Below, piece by piece: positions 42,839 through 52,411 of a DNA stretch of 64,000 nucleotides. Each line of letters begins with the position of its first letter. Position 1 is the first letter of the stretch. A program made the position numbers and the translations under genes. This DNA comes from Rhodospirillales bacterium. GTDB lineage: Bacteria > Pseudomonadota > Alphaproteobacteria > Acetobacterales > Acetobacteraceae. The notes beneath the pieces were generated by a model. It searched no databases, was not told where the DNA came from, and saw nothing but the letters and a program-made list of their open reading frames with translations. The stretch lies in assembly GCA_025352565.1 (NCBI GenBank), contig JANXTF010000118.1, positions 32,701-96,700 on the forward strand, in the 5' to 3' direction.

Positions 42839-45784
42839 CTAGGCCGCCTTCTCGTGCAGCAGCGTGCGGATCGCTTCTCCCGCGCGCACCAACTCGCCGT
42901 CCATTTCCTCGGCGGCAACCGTCGCCGCCACCACGTCGTTGCGGCGGGCGGCGGCCGTGATCCGGCGCATGCGCCGCTCCACTGCGGCAAGGCCGTAGGT
43001 CGCGGCCATTCCCGCCAATGCGTGCGCCACATCCTCGATCGGTCCCGGCTGTCCCAGCGTCAGCGCCTCGCGGAGGCGTGGCATCCGGTCGTGCATGTCC
43101 GTCAGGCAGTGCTCGACCAGCGAGATCAACGTGCTCGCCGGCAGGCCGCGCCGCAGGTCCGATAGGCGTTCCTCGTCGATGGAGGAGACCTCATCGCCCA
43201 GCGGACGGTCTTTCACCCCGGAGGCGGCCTGCATAGGCCAGACCGAGCGCGCGATCACCTCTGCAAGTTCCGCCGGACGCACCGGCTTGCCAATCATCTC
43301 GTTCATGCCGGCGGCGATGCAGCGGGCGCGGTCCTCGGGCGCCGTGTTGGCGGTCAGCGCCACGATCGGCACCGTCCCGGCAGGAGCCCCGAGCGCACGG
43401 ATGCGGCGCGCCGCCTCGTAGCCGTTCATGCCAGGCATGACGACATCCATGAAAATCATGTCGTACGGGCGCTCCCGCGCGAGGCGGATCGCCTCCTGCC
43501 CCGACTCGGCGATATCGACGCGGTGGCCATCGCGGCGAAGCAGAGTGGCCGTCACCAGATGGTTCGCGGGGATATCCTCCACCAGCAGAATGGTCGCACG
43601 GCGCGGGCTCGACAGAGAAATCACGTCGCCCGACTGCGCCGGCGCCTGCAATCCGGCCGCATCCTCGATCGGCAGCGTGAACCAGAACTCGTTGCCGCCG
43701 GTGGGGGCGGGACCGATGCCGATCTGCCCACCCATGAGGCGCGTCAGCCGCTCACAGATCGCAAGCCCCAGCCCGGTCCCCGGTGTGCCCGTGTCGCGCG
43801 CGTTGGCCAGGCGCGAGAACGGCGAGAACAGCTTCGTCGCCTCCTGCTCCGGGATGCGCGGCCCCTGATCGCGCACGCTCAGCATCACCGCAAGCTTGCC
43901 GCCCAGCGTAACGGTCACCGCGCGGATGAGCACCTGGCCCGGCAGCGAGAATTTCACGGCGTTGCTGACGAAGTTCATCAGAACCTGGCGCATCCGCCCG
44001 ATGTCGCCACGCAAATAACGCGGAAGATCGGCGGCAACTTCCAGGCGCAGGTCGATGCCGCGCGCTTCGGCCTGGGCGCGGAACATGTCCTGCACCCCCT
44101 CCAGCACCGGGCGGGGATCGAACACGGTCGGCCGCAGCGCCAGCCGTCCGGCACCCATCTTGGACAGTTCGAGGATATCGTTGATGAGATCGAGCAACGC
44201 GTCGCCGGCTTGGCGCGCGGTGTCGGCGAGGCGATGCTGCACCGGCGACAGACCGGACTGGTCGAGCAGGGCCAGGCTGTTCACCACCGCATTCAGCGGC
44301 GTCCGGATTTCGTGGCTAACGATGGCGACGAAGCGGGATTTCTGTTCCGTCGCCTCCTCGGACAGGAGGCGCGCCGCCGCATGGGCCGCCTCCACCTGCT
44401 TGCGGGCGGTGATGTCGGTGTAGAGGGTGACGACGCCGCCGTCGGGCAGCACGCTGCGGCGCAATTCAACCGTGCGACCATCCGGACGCTGGCGCTCATG
44501 CACGCCAAACGCGCGGCCGTTGCGCAGCAGCACGACCCGGCGCTTCACCTCCGCCTCGGGATCGACCGGCCCGAACTCTCCCATCCGTGCCTGGGCGCGG
44601 ATCAGATCCTCCATCGGTGTGCCCACCCGCAGCATGTCGTTGGGCACGCCGGTATAGTCGGCGAAGCGCGCGTTCCAGTGCACGAGCCGCATCTCATGAT
44701 CGAGCATCATCACCCCGTCCGACATGCCGGACAGCGTGGTCTCGATCAGGCCGGTCTTGGCGTCCGCCCGCGCCTTGGCGTCCTCAAGCTCGGCGTAGGC
44801 GTCTTCGAGAACCCGGCGATCATTGGCCAGCCGGTTCTCGCGTCCGCGCGCCGCGCGCACCTCGCGGGTCAAAAGCCCGGCGATCAGCAGCGCGATCAAG
44901 CTGATGCCGCCCGCGAAGATGCGCGCATTGACCGCCCAGGCGACGGCGCTGCGCATCGCTTCCTGGCTGTCGATGCCGACGACGATGGTAAGGTCCTGCT
45001 CGCGCAGGCGGCGGAAGGCATGGATGCGAACCACGCCGTCCGGCGCCGACGGGCCGGTCCAGGTTCCCACCTGCCCCTGCGCCGTGGCCTGACGGAACAT
45101 CGCCGACCCGCTGATATCCTCGCCCGGGCCCATCTGCGTCGGCGATGCCAGGGCGCGGATCGCGCCATCGACGCCGAGCAGCGCGATAAGCCCACGTGCG
45201 CCGAGATCGACCTGCTCCAGCCGGCTGGTCAGCGCGAACGGGTCGTAGCTCACCACCAGCACGCCGGCGAATCCGCCATCCTCGCGTTCCAGCCGCCGCG
45301 AGAGATTGATCTCCCACCGGCCGGTCTGTTTCCAGCGGATCGCGGCGCCCACGAATAGTCCGGCACGCCCGTAATTGCGCTGCGCCTGGAAATAGTCGCG
45401 ATCCGACATGTCCACGCCCTGCAATTCGGGCCGGGTGGTGGAGATGACGGCGCCGGTGGCGTCGAGAACGGAGAGCTGCAGGGCGGCATCGTTCAGCAGG
45501 GTGGATCGACGTTTCCAGGCAACCGGATCGAACCGCGCCGGATCGTTGCGGCGCTCGACCGCCAGCAGCTGCATGGCCTGGTCGATCGACTGGAGCTGGC
45601 GGGTGAGCTGCCATTCGATGGTACGCGCGAGGTTTGCCACGTTGCTTTCGGCATGGGCGCGGGCTTCCCGCTCCTCGGTGTCGACCGAGCTGATGGTGAA
45701 GCCCCAGATCAGCGCGATCAGCGCCGTCGCGGCGATCAGGATCAGCCCATACAGCACGCCGAGCCGGCCGATGCGGCGGATCAT
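42839..45784 (-). CDS. Membrane hybrid histidine kinase with PAS, receiver and Hpt domains
   Basis: A 981-aa phosphorelay sensor from ATG 45784. TM1 spans residues 9-30 and TM2 about 288-306, enclosing a periplasmic dCache-like sensor (about 33-285). A PAS domain (about 345-465) follows. HisKA has SRFVAIVSHEIRTPLNAVVN (His491), and the ATPase domain has MNFVSNAVKFS and GTPGTGLGLAICERLTRLMG. The G1 box reads VRDQGPRIP, where the usual motif is DxGxGI. The receiver has FMDVVMPGMNG (Asp780), and the Hpt domain HALAGMAATYGL (His921). A phosphate path His491-Asp780-His921 is expected. No partner regulator is encoded nearby. Divergent from icd. Confidence 0.88.
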   Translation of the reverse strand: MIRRIGRLGVLYGLILIAATALIALIWGFTISSVDTEEREARAHAESNVANLARTIEWQLTRQLQSIDQAMQLLAVERRNDPARFDPVAWKRRSTLLNDAALQLSVLDATGAVISTTRPELQGVDMSDRDYFQAQRNYGRAGLFVGAAIRWKQTGRWEINLSRRLEREDGGFAGVLVVSYDPFALTSRLEQVDLGARGLIALLGVDGAIRALASPTQMGPGEDISGSAMFRQATAQGQVGTWTGPSAPDGVVRIHAFRRLREQDLTIVVGIDSQEAMRSAVAWAVNARIFAGGISLIALLIAGLLTREVRAARGRENRLANDRRVLEDAYAELEDAKARADAKTGLIETTLSGMSDGVMMLDHEMRLVHWNARFADYTGVPNDMLRVGTPMEDLIRAQARMGEFGPVDPEAEVKRRVVLLRNGRAFGVHERQRPDGRTVELRRSVLPDGGVVTLYTDITARKQVEAAHAAARLLSEEATEQKSRFVAIVSHEIRTPLNAVVNSLALLDQSGLSPVQHRLADTARQAGDALLDLINDILELSKMGAGRLALRPTVFDPRPVLEGVQDMFRAQAEARGIDLRLEVAADLPRYLRGDIGRMRQVLMNFVSNAVKFSLPGQVLIRAVTVTLGGKLAVMLSVRDQGPRIPEQEATKLFSPFSRLANARDTGTPGTGLGLAICERLTRLMGGQIGIGPAPTGGNEFWFTLPIEDAAGLQAPAQSGDVISLSSPRRATILLVEDIPANHLVTATLLRRDGHRVDIAESGQEAIRLARERPYDMIFMDVVMPGMNGYEAARRIRALGAPAGTVPIVALTANTAPEDRARCIAAGMNEMIGKPVRPAELAEVIARSVWPMQAASGVKDRPLGDEVSSIDEERLSDLRRGLPASTLISLVEHCLTDMHDRMPRLREALTLGQPGPIEDVAHALAGMAATYGLAAVERRMRRITAAARRNDVVAATVAAEEMDGELVRAGEAIRTLLHEKAA

Positions 45785-45946
45785 GCGCGAGTGCTCGACA
45801 GAGCGCGATTCGTCTGGCTTGACATGCGCAAACCTAGCAGCATGCCAAGAGTCACGGAACTGCCTTGGCTTGCCCCTCGGGCATGACGGTGCGAAAAACC
45901 CCGCGTCACGGTCGCTCGGCGGCCGTTTATGTGGATGAGGGCGGGT

Positions 45947-47167
45947 ATGGCGAAAATCAAGGTGAAGACTCCGGTCGTCGAGATGGACGGGGACGAGATG
46001 ACCCGGATCATCTGGGGCTTCATCAAGGAAAAGCTCATTCTCCCCTACCTCGACATCGACCTGAAGTATTACGACCTCGGGATCGAATACCGCGACCAGA
46101 CCGACGATCAGGTGACCATCGACGCGGCCAACGCCACCAAGCAATACGGCGTCGGCGTCAAATGCGCCACCATCACGCCGGACGAGCAGCGCGTGACGGA
46201 ATTCGGCCTCAAGAAGATGTGGCGCAGCCCGAACGGCACCATCCGCAACATCCTCGACGGCACCATCTTCCGCGAGCCGATCATCTGCAAGAACGTGCCC
46301 CGGCTGGTGCCGCACTGGAACCAGCCCATCGTCATCGGCCGCCACGCCTATGGCGACATCTACCGCGCCGTCGAGATGAAGGTGCCCGGCCCCGGTCGCG
46401 TGACCCTGACCTACCAGCCCGCCGATGGCGGCCGCGCCACCGAGCTGGAAGTGTTCGACTTCAAAAGCGCCGGCGTGACGATGGGGATGCACAACACCAC
46501 GCCCTCGATCGAGGGTTTCGCCCGCGCCAGCTTCAACTATGGATTGCTGCGCAACTACCCGGTTTACCTCTCGACCAAGAACACGATCCTCAAGGCCTAT
46601 GACGGCACGTTCAAGGACATCTTCGAGGCGATCTTCAACGCCGAGTTCAAGACCCGCTACGACGCCGCCGGCCTGACCTACGAGCACCGCCTGATCGACG
46701 ACATGGTGGCCTGCGCGCTCAAGTGGAGCGGCGGCTACATCTGGGCGTGCAAGAACTACGACGGCGACGTCGAGAGCGACATCGTGGCCCAAGGCTTCGG
46801 CAGCCTCGGCCTGATGACCAGCGTGCTGTTGAGCCCGGACGGCAAGACGGTGGAGAGCGAGGCGGCGCATGGCACCGTCACGCGCCACTACCGCCAGCAC
46901 CAGCAAGGCAAGGAAACCAGCACCAACCCGATCGCCTCGATCTTCGCCTGGACCCGCGGCCTCGTGTATCGCGGCCAGTTCGACGACACTCCGGACGTGG
47001 TGGCGTTCGCCGAAACCCTGGAGCGCGTCTGCATCGAGACGGTCGAGAGCGGCGCCATGACGAAGGACCTCGCCTCGCTGATCGGGCGGGACCAACCGTC
47101 GTTGAACACCCAGGCTTTTCTGGATAAGCTCGACCAGAATTTGCAGAAGGCGATGTCCAAATCATGA
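45947..47167 (+). CDS. icd: NADP-dependent isocitrate dehydrogenase
   Basis: A 406-aa TCA-cycle enzyme of the eukaryote-like (type II) NADP-IDH class, converting isocitrate to 2-oxoglutarate. ATG 45947 is preferred because [20 protein letters not shown] is the canonical start; an upstream GTG would add 6 residues. [20 protein letters not shown] binds isocitrate, [20 protein letters not shown] and [20 protein letters not shown] carry the metal Asp residues, and [20 protein letters not shown] the NADP site. It overlaps the dienelactone hydrolase by 4 bp. Confidence 0.95.
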   Translation: MAKIKVKTPVVEMDGDEMTRIIWGFIKEKLILPYLDIDLKYYDLGIEYRDQTDDQVTIDAANATKQYGVGVKCATITPDEQRVTEFGLKKMWRSPNGTIRNILDGTIFREPIICKNVPRLVPHWNQPIVIGRHAYGDIYRAVEMKVPGPGRVTLTYQPADGGRATELEVFDFKSAGVTMGMHNTTPSIEGFARASFNYGLLRNYPVYLSTKNTILKAYDGTFKDIFEAIFNAEFKTRYDAAGLTYEHRLIDDMVACALKWSGGYIWACKNYDGDVESDIVAQGFGSLGLMTSVLLSPDGKTVESEAAHGTVTRHYRQHQQGKETSTNPIASIFAWTRGLVYRGQFDDTPDVVAFAETLERVCIETVESGAMTKDLASLIGRDQPSLNTQAFLDKLDQNLQKAMSKS

Positions 47168-48033
47168 ACGACTTCTCCGAGACGCTCCCCGAGATAGGTG
47201 GCCTCACCCGTTTCCCGCTCGCTCGGCGCGGCATGGTGATGACCAGCCTGATGACCGGCCTCACGCTCGCGACCACGCGGGTCGAGGCCCAGGTGGTCAC
47301 GACCGACACGCAGGGCATCGAGGCCGGCGAGTTCAAGCTGAAGGTGTCCGACGGGGAACTGCCCGCTTACTATGCGCGGCCAACTGGACCCGGCCCGTTC
47401 CCGACCGTGCTTGTGATCGAGGAGATCTTCGGGGTCCACGACTACATCAAGGACACCTGCCGCCGCTTCGCCAAGCTCGGCTACATGGCGGTCGCCACCG
47501 AGCTGTACGCCCGCAACGGCGACCTCTCGAAGGCGAGCGGCATGGAACAGATCCTCCAGATCATCTCCAAGGCGCCCACGGCGACCACTTTCACCGACCT
47601 CGACGCGAGCGCCGCCTGGGCGGCGGCCAACAAGGGCTCGGCCGACCGCCTCGCGGTCACCGGCTTCTGCCGCGGCGGCCGGCTGACGTGGCTGTACTCG
47701 TCGCACAACCCGAAGCTGAAAGCGGCGGTAGCGTGGTACGGTCCGGTCGTGGGTCCAACCACCGACATCCAGCCGATCGGCCCCATGGACATCGCCGACA
47801 AGCTGAACTGCCCGCTGCTCGGCCTGTACGGCGCGAAGGACACCGGCATCAAGGTCGAGGACGTCGAGCGCGCGGCCGCCAAGGCGAAGGCGGCGGGCAA
47901 GACGGTCGAGATCGTGGTGTTCCCGAACTCGGGCCACGGCTTCCACGCCGATTATAGGCCGTCCTACGTGGCGGCGGATGCGGCCGATGGCTGGGCGCGG
48001 ATGCAGGCCTGGTTCAAGAAATACGGGGCCTAG
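47164..48033 (+). CDS. Dienelactone hydrolase family protein
   Basis: A 289-aa alpha/beta hydrolase. ATG 47164 overlaps the icd stop (ATGA). The N-terminus [20 protein letters not shown] looks like a signal (possibly Tat) ending VEAQ, so it may be periplasmic. The catalytic set is Cys in [16 protein letters not shown], an Asp near [13 protein letters not shown] and His in [31 protein letters not shown] carries the Glu of the DLH family. Natural substrate unknown; carboxymethylenebutenolidase is the family prototype. Coupling to icd is unexpected. Confidence 0.87.
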   Translation: MNDFSETLPEIGGLTRFPLARRGMVMTSLMTGLTLATTRVEAQVVTTDTQGIEAGEFKLKVSDGELPAYYARPTGPGPFPTVLVIEEIFGVHDYIKDTCRRFAKLGYMAVATELYARNGDLSKASGMEQILQIISKAPTATTFTDLDASAAWAAANKGSADRLAVTGFCRGGRLTWLYSSHNPKLKAAVAWYGPVVGPTTDIQPIGPMDIADKLNCPLLGLYGAKDTGIKVEDVERAAAKAKAAGKTVEIVVFPNSGHGFHADYRPSYVAADAADGWARMQAWFKKYGA

Positions 48034-48046
48034 CAGCCCCCTCAAG

Positions 48047-48086
48047 CCGTCATTGCGAGGGGCCAAGTGGCGGCTCGCAATGACGG
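48047..48086. repeat. REP-like inverted repeat
   Basis: A perfect 13-bp inverted repeat, CCGTCATTGCGAG (48047-48059) and CTCGCAATGACGG (48074-48086), with a 14-base spacer. It lies between two convergent genes. The CGTCATTGCGAG core is typical of dispersed intergenic palindromes in proteobacteria; no T-run follows, so terminator function is doubtful. Confidence 0.65.
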
Positions 48087-48094
48087 GATTGGTG

Positions 48095-48571
48095 CTACGT
48101 CTTGACCGCAACCGGCGCCGCCACGCTCACCGTCGCCACCGGAGGGCCATAGACATCCCGGGCCCGTTTCAAAAACGCGTTCACCATCCGCCGCACCGCC
48201 TCGTTGAACACGACCCCGATCGCCGCCTGCAACAGCCGGCTCTTGAACTCGAAATCGACAAAGAAATTCACCCGGCACCCACGCGGGTCCAGCGTGAACT
48301 TCCACTCGTTGTTCAAGTAGCGGAACGGCCCGTTTTCGTATTTCACCTGTATGCGGCTCGCTCGTTCCAGCGTTACGCGGCTGGTGAAGCTTTCGCGGAA
48401 CGGACCGAAGCCGATGGTGAGGTCCGCGACCAGGTCCGTCTCGGTCTGCGACCTTACCCGCGCGCCCACGCACCAGGGCAGGAATTGCGGGTATTTGCCC
48501 ACGTCCGCCACAAGGTCGTAAAGCTGCTCGGGTCGGTAGGCGACCGTCTTGGTTTCGGCGTGGGTCGGCAT
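48095..48571 (-). CDS. COQ10/RatA-type START-domain protein
   Basis: A 158-aa protein of the START/aromatase-cyclase fold. PTHAETKTVAYRPEQLYDLV, ADVGKYPQFLPWCVGARVRS, PFRESFTSRVTLERAS, GPFRYLNNEWKFTLDPRGCR and FKSRLLQAAIGVVFNEAVRR are conserved in bacterial COQ10 homologues (ubiquinone-binding) and RatA. A role in respiratory quinone handling is more likely than a toxin. It overlaps lipA by one base (TGATG). Confidence 0.85.
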   Translation of the reverse strand: MPTHAETKTVAYRPEQLYDLVADVGKYPQFLPWCVGARVRSQTETDLVADLTIGFGPFRESFTSRVTLERASRIQVKYENGPFRYLNNEWKFTLDPRGCRVNFFVDFEFKSRLLQAAIGVVFNEAVRRMVNAFLKRARDVYGPPVATVSVAAPVAVKT

Positions 48572-49629
48572 CAGGCCCGCGCGAGGCGGGCTTCGCGCAG
48601 ACGCGCGAAATCGGCGTCGGCGTGATATGAACTGCGGGTGAGCGGGGTGGCCGACACCAGCAGGAAGCCCTTCGCGCGCGCCATGGCAGCGTAGCCGGCG
48701 AAGGCGTCCGGGGTGACGAATTCCGCGACGGCGGCGTGCTTCACCGTGGGCTGCAGATACTGGCCGAGGGTGAGGAAATCGACGTCCGCCACGCGCAGAT
48801 CGTCCATCACCTGCATGATTTCGGGCTTCTGCTCGCCGAGGCCCACCATCAGTCCGGACTTGGTGAAGATGGTGGGGTCAAGCTGCTTCACACGGTCGAG
48901 CAACCGCAGCGACTGGAAGTAGCGGGCGCCGGGCCGGATGGTCGGATACAGGCGCGGCACGGTTTCGAGGTTGTGGTTGAACACGTCGGGCCGCGCCTCG
49001 GCCACGACCTCGATCGGGCCATCCCCCTTGCGGAGAAAATCCGGCGTCAACACCTCGATCGTGGTCGCCGGCGCCGCCGCGCGGAGCGCCCGGATCACGG
49101 CGGCGAAATGCGCGGCCCCGCCATCGGCCAGGTCGTCGCGATCGACCGAGGTGATGACGACATGGCGCAAGCCCAGCTTTGCCACCGCATCGGCCACACG
49201 GCCGGGCTCGCTCGCATCGAGCGCGTCGGGCTGGCCGGTGCGGACGTTGCAGAAGCTGCAGGCGCGGGTGCAGGTGTCGCCCATGATCATCATGGTGGCG
49301 TGGCGCTGGGACCAGCATTCGCCGATATTCGGGCAGGCGGCTTCCTCGCACACCGTCACCAGCCCGTTGGCGCGCATCAAAGCGCGCGTCTCATGATAGA
49401 TCGGGTGATTGGGCGCGCGCACCCGAATCCAGTCCGGCTTGCGCTGGATCGGGTTGTCGGGGCGCCCCGCCTTCTCGGGATGACGCAACGCGACGCGGTG
49501 GTCGATCAGGACGCGGGTGGACATGAGCGGCGTGGACGTGGGTGGGGTGGACGTGGGCGGGGTGGACGTGGGCGGGGTGGACGTGGGCGGGGTGGACGTG
49601 GGCGGGGTGGACGTGAACCGGTCGGACAT
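48571..49629 (-). CDS. lipA: Lipoyl synthase LipA with repeat-extended N-terminus
   Basis: A radical-SAM enzyme that inserts two sulfurs into protein-bound octanoate, supplying lipoyl groups to the PDH proteins encoded upstream. The auxiliary cluster motif [13 protein letters not shown] and the radical-SAM motif [10 protein letters not shown] are intact. The frame from ATG 49629 is 352 aa, but residues 6-33 are a run of STPPT repeats from a 15-bp minisatellite. ATG 49524 ([20 protein letters not shown]) gives 317 aa, nearer the usual length. Neither has a clear ribosome-binding site. It follows lpdA by 3 bp. Confidence 0.93.
   Translation of the reverse strand: MSDRFTSTPPTSTPPTSTPPTSTPPTSTPPTSTPLMSTRVLIDHRVALRHPEKAGRPDNPIQRKPDWIRVRAPNHPIYHETRALMRANGLVTVCEEAACPNIGECWSQRHATMMIMGDTCTRACSFCNVRTGQPDALDASEPGRVADAVAKLGLRHVVITSVDRDDLADGGAAHFAAVIRALRAAAPATTIEVLTPDFLRKGDGPIEVVAEARPDVFNHNLETVPRLYPTIRPGARYFQSLRLLDRVKQLDPTIFTKSGLMVGLGEQKPEIMQVMDDLRVADVDFLTLGQYLQPTVKHAAVAEFVTPDAFAGYAAMARAKGFLLVSATPLTRSSYHADADFARLREARLARA
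49532..49621 (-). repeat. 15-bp minisatellite, six units, at the 5' end of lipA
   Basis: GTGGACGTGGGCGGG-type units run at 49532, 49547, 49562, 49577, 49592 and 49607 on the plus strand. The first and last are diverged and the middle four are nearly identical. On the coding strand they encode STPPT in frame, so copy-number change keeps the frame. Confidence 0.9.
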
Positions 49630-49632
49630 GGG

Positions 49633-51024
49633 CTAGAAGTGGATGGCGCGGCCATAGGCGTCAAGCACCGCCTCGTGCATGGTCTCGCTGACGGTCGGGT
49701 GCGGGAACACCGTGTGCATCAGCTCCACCTCGGTGGTCTCCAGCGTGCGCGCGATGACGTAGCCCTGGATCATCTCGGTGACCTCGGGCCCGATCATGTG
49801 GGCCCCCAGAAGCTCGCCGGTTTTGGCGTCGAACACCACCTTCGTCATGCCGTCCGGCTCACCCATGGCGATGGCCTTGCCGTTGCCGATGAACGGGAAG
49901 CGGCCGACGCGGATCTCGTGGCCCAGCTCCTTCGCGCGCGCCTCGGTCAGGCCCACGGAGGCCACCTGCGGGCGGCAATAGGTGCAGCCGGGGATGTTGG
50001 TCCAGTCGATCGGATGCACCGGCAGCCCGGCGATCTTCTCGACGCACACCACGCCCTCATGGCTGGCCTTGTGCGCGAGCCAGGGTGCGCCGCAGACGTC
50101 GCCGATGGCGTACACGCCCGGCTCCCCGGTGCGGCAGAACTCGTCGATCAGGATATGGGTACGGTCCACCTTCACGCCGGTGCCTTCCAGGCCGAGACCC
50201 TCGACGTTGCCGACGATGCCGACCGCCGAGATCACGCGATCGACCGTGATCTCCTGGCTTTTGCCGCCGGCCTCGACCGTCACCGTCGCGTTGTCGGCCC
50301 CCTTGCGGACCGACTTCACCGAGGCGCCGGTGATGATCTTCATGCCCTGTTTCTCGAACTCCTTGCGGGCGAGCGCGGAGATCTCGGCGTCCTCCACCGG
50401 CAGCACGCGGTCCATGACCTCCACCACGGTCACCTCGGCCCCCATGTTGCGGTAGAAGCTCGCGAACTCGATGCCGATGGCGCCGGAGCCGATCACCAGC
50501 AGCGATTTCGGCATGGCGGTCGGCACCATGGCCTCCTTGTAGGACCAGATGATCTTGCCATCGGCTTCCATGCCGGGAAGTTGGCGGGCGCGGGCGCCGG
50601 TGGCCAGGATGATGTGCCCGGCGGTGAGCTTGCCCGCGCTCTTGCCGGTCACCTCCACCACGCCCTTGCCCGCGAGCTTGCCGGCGCCGTCGATGACGGT
50701 GACCTTGTTCTTCTTGAGCAGGAAGCCGACGCCGGATGCCAATTGCCTGGCGATGCCGCGCGAGCGTTTCACCACGCGGTCCAGGTCGAACTTGATGTTG
50801 TCGGCGGAAAAACCGAAATCGCCGAGATGGTGCAGCAAATGGTTGATCTCGGAGCTGCGCAGCAGCGCCTTCGTGGGGATGCACCCCCAGTTGAGGCAGA
50901 TGCCGCCGAGATGCTCGCGCTCCACCACGGCGGCCTTCATGCCGAGTTGGGCCGCGCGGATCGCCGCCACGTAGCCGCCGGGTCCGCCGCCGATGACGAC
51001 GAGGTCGAAGGATTGGTCTGCCAT
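49633..51024 (-). CDS. lpdA: Dihydrolipoyl dehydrogenase
   Basis: The E3 flavoprotein of the PDH complex, 463 aa. VIGGGPGGYVAAIRAAQLGM binds FAD. GGICLNWGCIPTKALLRSSE holds the redox-active Cys pair. SLLVIGSGAIGIEFASFYRN binds NAD, and HTVFPHPTVSETMHEAVLDA contains the catalytic His-Glu pair. It reoxidises dihydrolipoamide with NAD. It is separated from the E2 gene by a 104-bp gap filled by a REP-type palindrome, yet is clearly part of the PDH set. Confidence 0.95.
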   Translation of the reverse strand: MADQSFDLVVIGGGPGGYVAAIRAAQLGMKAAVVEREHLGGICLNWGCIPTKALLRSSEINHLLHHLGDFGFSADNIKFDLDRVVKRSRGIARQLASGVGFLLKKNKVTVIDGAGKLAGKGVVEVTGKSAGKLTAGHIILATGARARQLPGMEADGKIIWSYKEAMVPTAMPKSLLVIGSGAIGIEFASFYRNMGAEVTVVEVMDRVLPVEDAEISALARKEFEKQGMKIITGASVKSVRKGADNATVTVEAGGKSQEITVDRVISAVGIVGNVEGLGLEGTGVKVDRTHILIDEFCRTGEPGVYAIGDVCGAPWLAHKASHEGVVCVEKIAGLPVHPIDWTNIPGCTYCRPQVASVGLTEARAKELGHEIRVGRFPFIGNGKAIAMGEPDGMTKVVFDAKTGELLGAHMIGPEVTEMIQGYVIARTLETTEVELMHTVFPHPTVSETMHEAVLDAYGRAIHF

Positions 51025-51039
51025 GTGGACTTACCTCGA

Positions 51040-51119
51040 TCGTAGGGTGGGTAAGCGAAGCGCCACCCACCGATTGCGATTGCGATGGTGGGTGGCGCTT
51101 CGCTTACCCACCCCTACGA
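51040..51119. repeat. Large REP/REPIN-type palindrome between lpdA and the E2 gene
   Basis: The left arm (51040-51071, starting TCGTAGGGTGGGTAAGCGAA) and the right arm (51087-51119, ending CGCTTACCCACCCCTACGA) are reverse complements over 32 bp with a single 1-base bulge. The spacer is 15 bases. GTAGGGTGGGT is characteristic of GTAG-type REP sequences spread by RAYT transposases; two in opposed orientation form a REPIN. It fills nearly the whole gap and could attenuate or stabilise the operon mRNA. Confidence 0.8.
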
Positions 51120-51127
51120 CAACGTCG

Positions 51128-52399
51128 TCAGAGCATCAGGCTCAGAGGGTCTTCGACCACCCGCTTGAACTCGGCGATCCACTCCGCCCCCAGCGCGCCA
51201 TCGACCGCGCGGTGGTCCACGCTCAGCGTGCAGGTCATCACGGTCGCCACGGCGAGCGCCCCGTTCCTGACCACCGGCCGCGGCATTCCGGCCGCGACCG
51301 CGAGGATGCCGGCCTGGGGCGGGTTGAGGATGGCGTTGAACTGGTTCACGCCGTACATGCCCATGTTGGAGATCGAGAAGCCGCCGCCCTGGAATTCCTC
51401 GGGCTTGAGCTTGCCCGATTTGGCCCGCGCGGCGAGGTCTTTCATCTCCGCGCTGATGGCGACGAGGCCCTTCTGGTCCGCGCGGCGGATGATCGGCGTG
51501 ATCAGGCCGTCGGGGATCGACACGGCCACGCTGATGTCCACGTCGTCGAAGATCGCGATGGCCTCGTCGGTCCAGCTGGCGTTGACGGCCGGGATGCGCC
51601 GCAATGTGATGGCGGCGGCCTTGATGACGAGATCGTTCACCGAGAGCTTGAACGCGCCCGGGCCGTCCTTGGCCGATTTCGCGTTCAGGTCGGCGCGCAG
51701 TTTCAAAAGCGCGTCGATCTCGATGTCCATGGAGACGTAGAAATGCGGGATGGTCGATTTCGCTTCCGTCAGCCGCCGCGCGATCACCTTGCGCATCGAA
51801 CTGTTGGGCACCAGGCGATGCGGCGCGGTGAACACCGGCGCGGGTTTTGCGGCAGGTGGGGCAGCAGGTGCGGCGGCTTGCGGCGCGGGGGCCGGCCTGG
51901 CGACCGGACCTGCCTTCTGCGCCGCCTCGATGTCGGCCTTCACGATCCGCCCGTTCGGGCCGCTGCCCGTCACGCCGGACAGTTCGATGCCGGCATCCTT
52001 GGCGATGCGACGCGCGAGCGGAGAGGCGAACACTCGCTTCGCATCCGGCGCATGGCCGTTGGCCACCGGCTTCGGCGCCTCGGCCTTGGCAGGTTCGGGA
52101 GCGGCCCTGGGAGCAGCGGCGGCAGCGGGTGAGGCCGCTTGCGACGGCACCGCCTCACCCGCTTCCACCAGCACCGCGATCGGCTCGTTCACCTTCACGC
52201 CCGTGGTCCCGTCGGCCACGAGTATCTTGCCAAGCACGCCTTCATCGACCGCCTCCACTTCCATGGTCGCCTTGTCGGTCTCGATCTCGGCCAGCACGTC
52301 GCCGGCCTTCACGTCATCGCCCTCTTTCTTCAGCCAGCGCGACAGCGTGCCCTCCGTCATGGTCGGGCTCAGCGCCGGCATCAGGATGTTGGTGGCCAT
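51128..52399 (-). CDS. pdhC: Pyruvate dehydrogenase E2, dihydrolipoamide acetyltransferase
   Basis: The E2 core of PDH, 423 aa. The lipoyl domain (1-80) carries the lipoylated Lys in [20 protein letters not shown]. An Ala/Pro linker leads to the E1/E3-binding domain [19 protein letters not shown] (about 130-165) and another Ala/Pro linker. The catalytic domain (about 200-423) ends [17 protein letters not shown], with the catalytic His and Asp. One lipoyl domain here plus one on E1-beta is the alphaproteobacterial pattern. It starts 12 bp after the E1-beta stop. Confidence 0.94.
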   Translation of the reverse strand: MATNILMPALSPTMTEGTLSRWLKKEGDDVKAGDVLAEIETDKATMEVEAVDEGVLGKILVADGTTGVKVNEPIAVLVEAGEAVPSQAASPAAAAAPRAAPEPAKAEAPKPVANGHAPDAKRVFASPLARRIAKDAGIELSGVTGSGPNGRIVKADIEAAQKAGPVARPAPAPQAAAPAAPPAAKPAPVFTAPHRLVPNSSMRKVIARRLTEAKSTIPHFYVSMDIEIDALLKLRADLNAKSAKDGPGAFKLSVNDLVIKAAAITLRRIPAVNASWTDEAIAIFDDVDISVAVSIPDGLITPIIRRADQKGLVAISAEMKDLAARAKSGKLKPEEFQGGGFSISNMGMYGVNQFNAILNPPQAGILAVAAGMPRPVVRNGALAVATVMTCTLSVDHRAVDGALGAEWIAEFKRVVEDPLSLML

Positions 52400-52411
52400 T
52401 CCGGCTCTCCT

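Noticed and set aside
45785..47095. Extension of the histidine kinase frame to 1418 residues
   Set aside because: The extra part is antisense to icd; the first transmembrane helix begins right after ATG 45784.
48047..48086. Rho-independent terminator between dienelactone hydrolase and COQ10-like genes
   Set aside because: A perfect stem exists, but the 14-base loop and lack of any T-run fit a REP-like repeat better.
49532..49621. CRISPR-like repeat array
   Set aside because: The units are contiguous 15-mers with no spacers and are in frame with lipA; it is a coding minisatellite.
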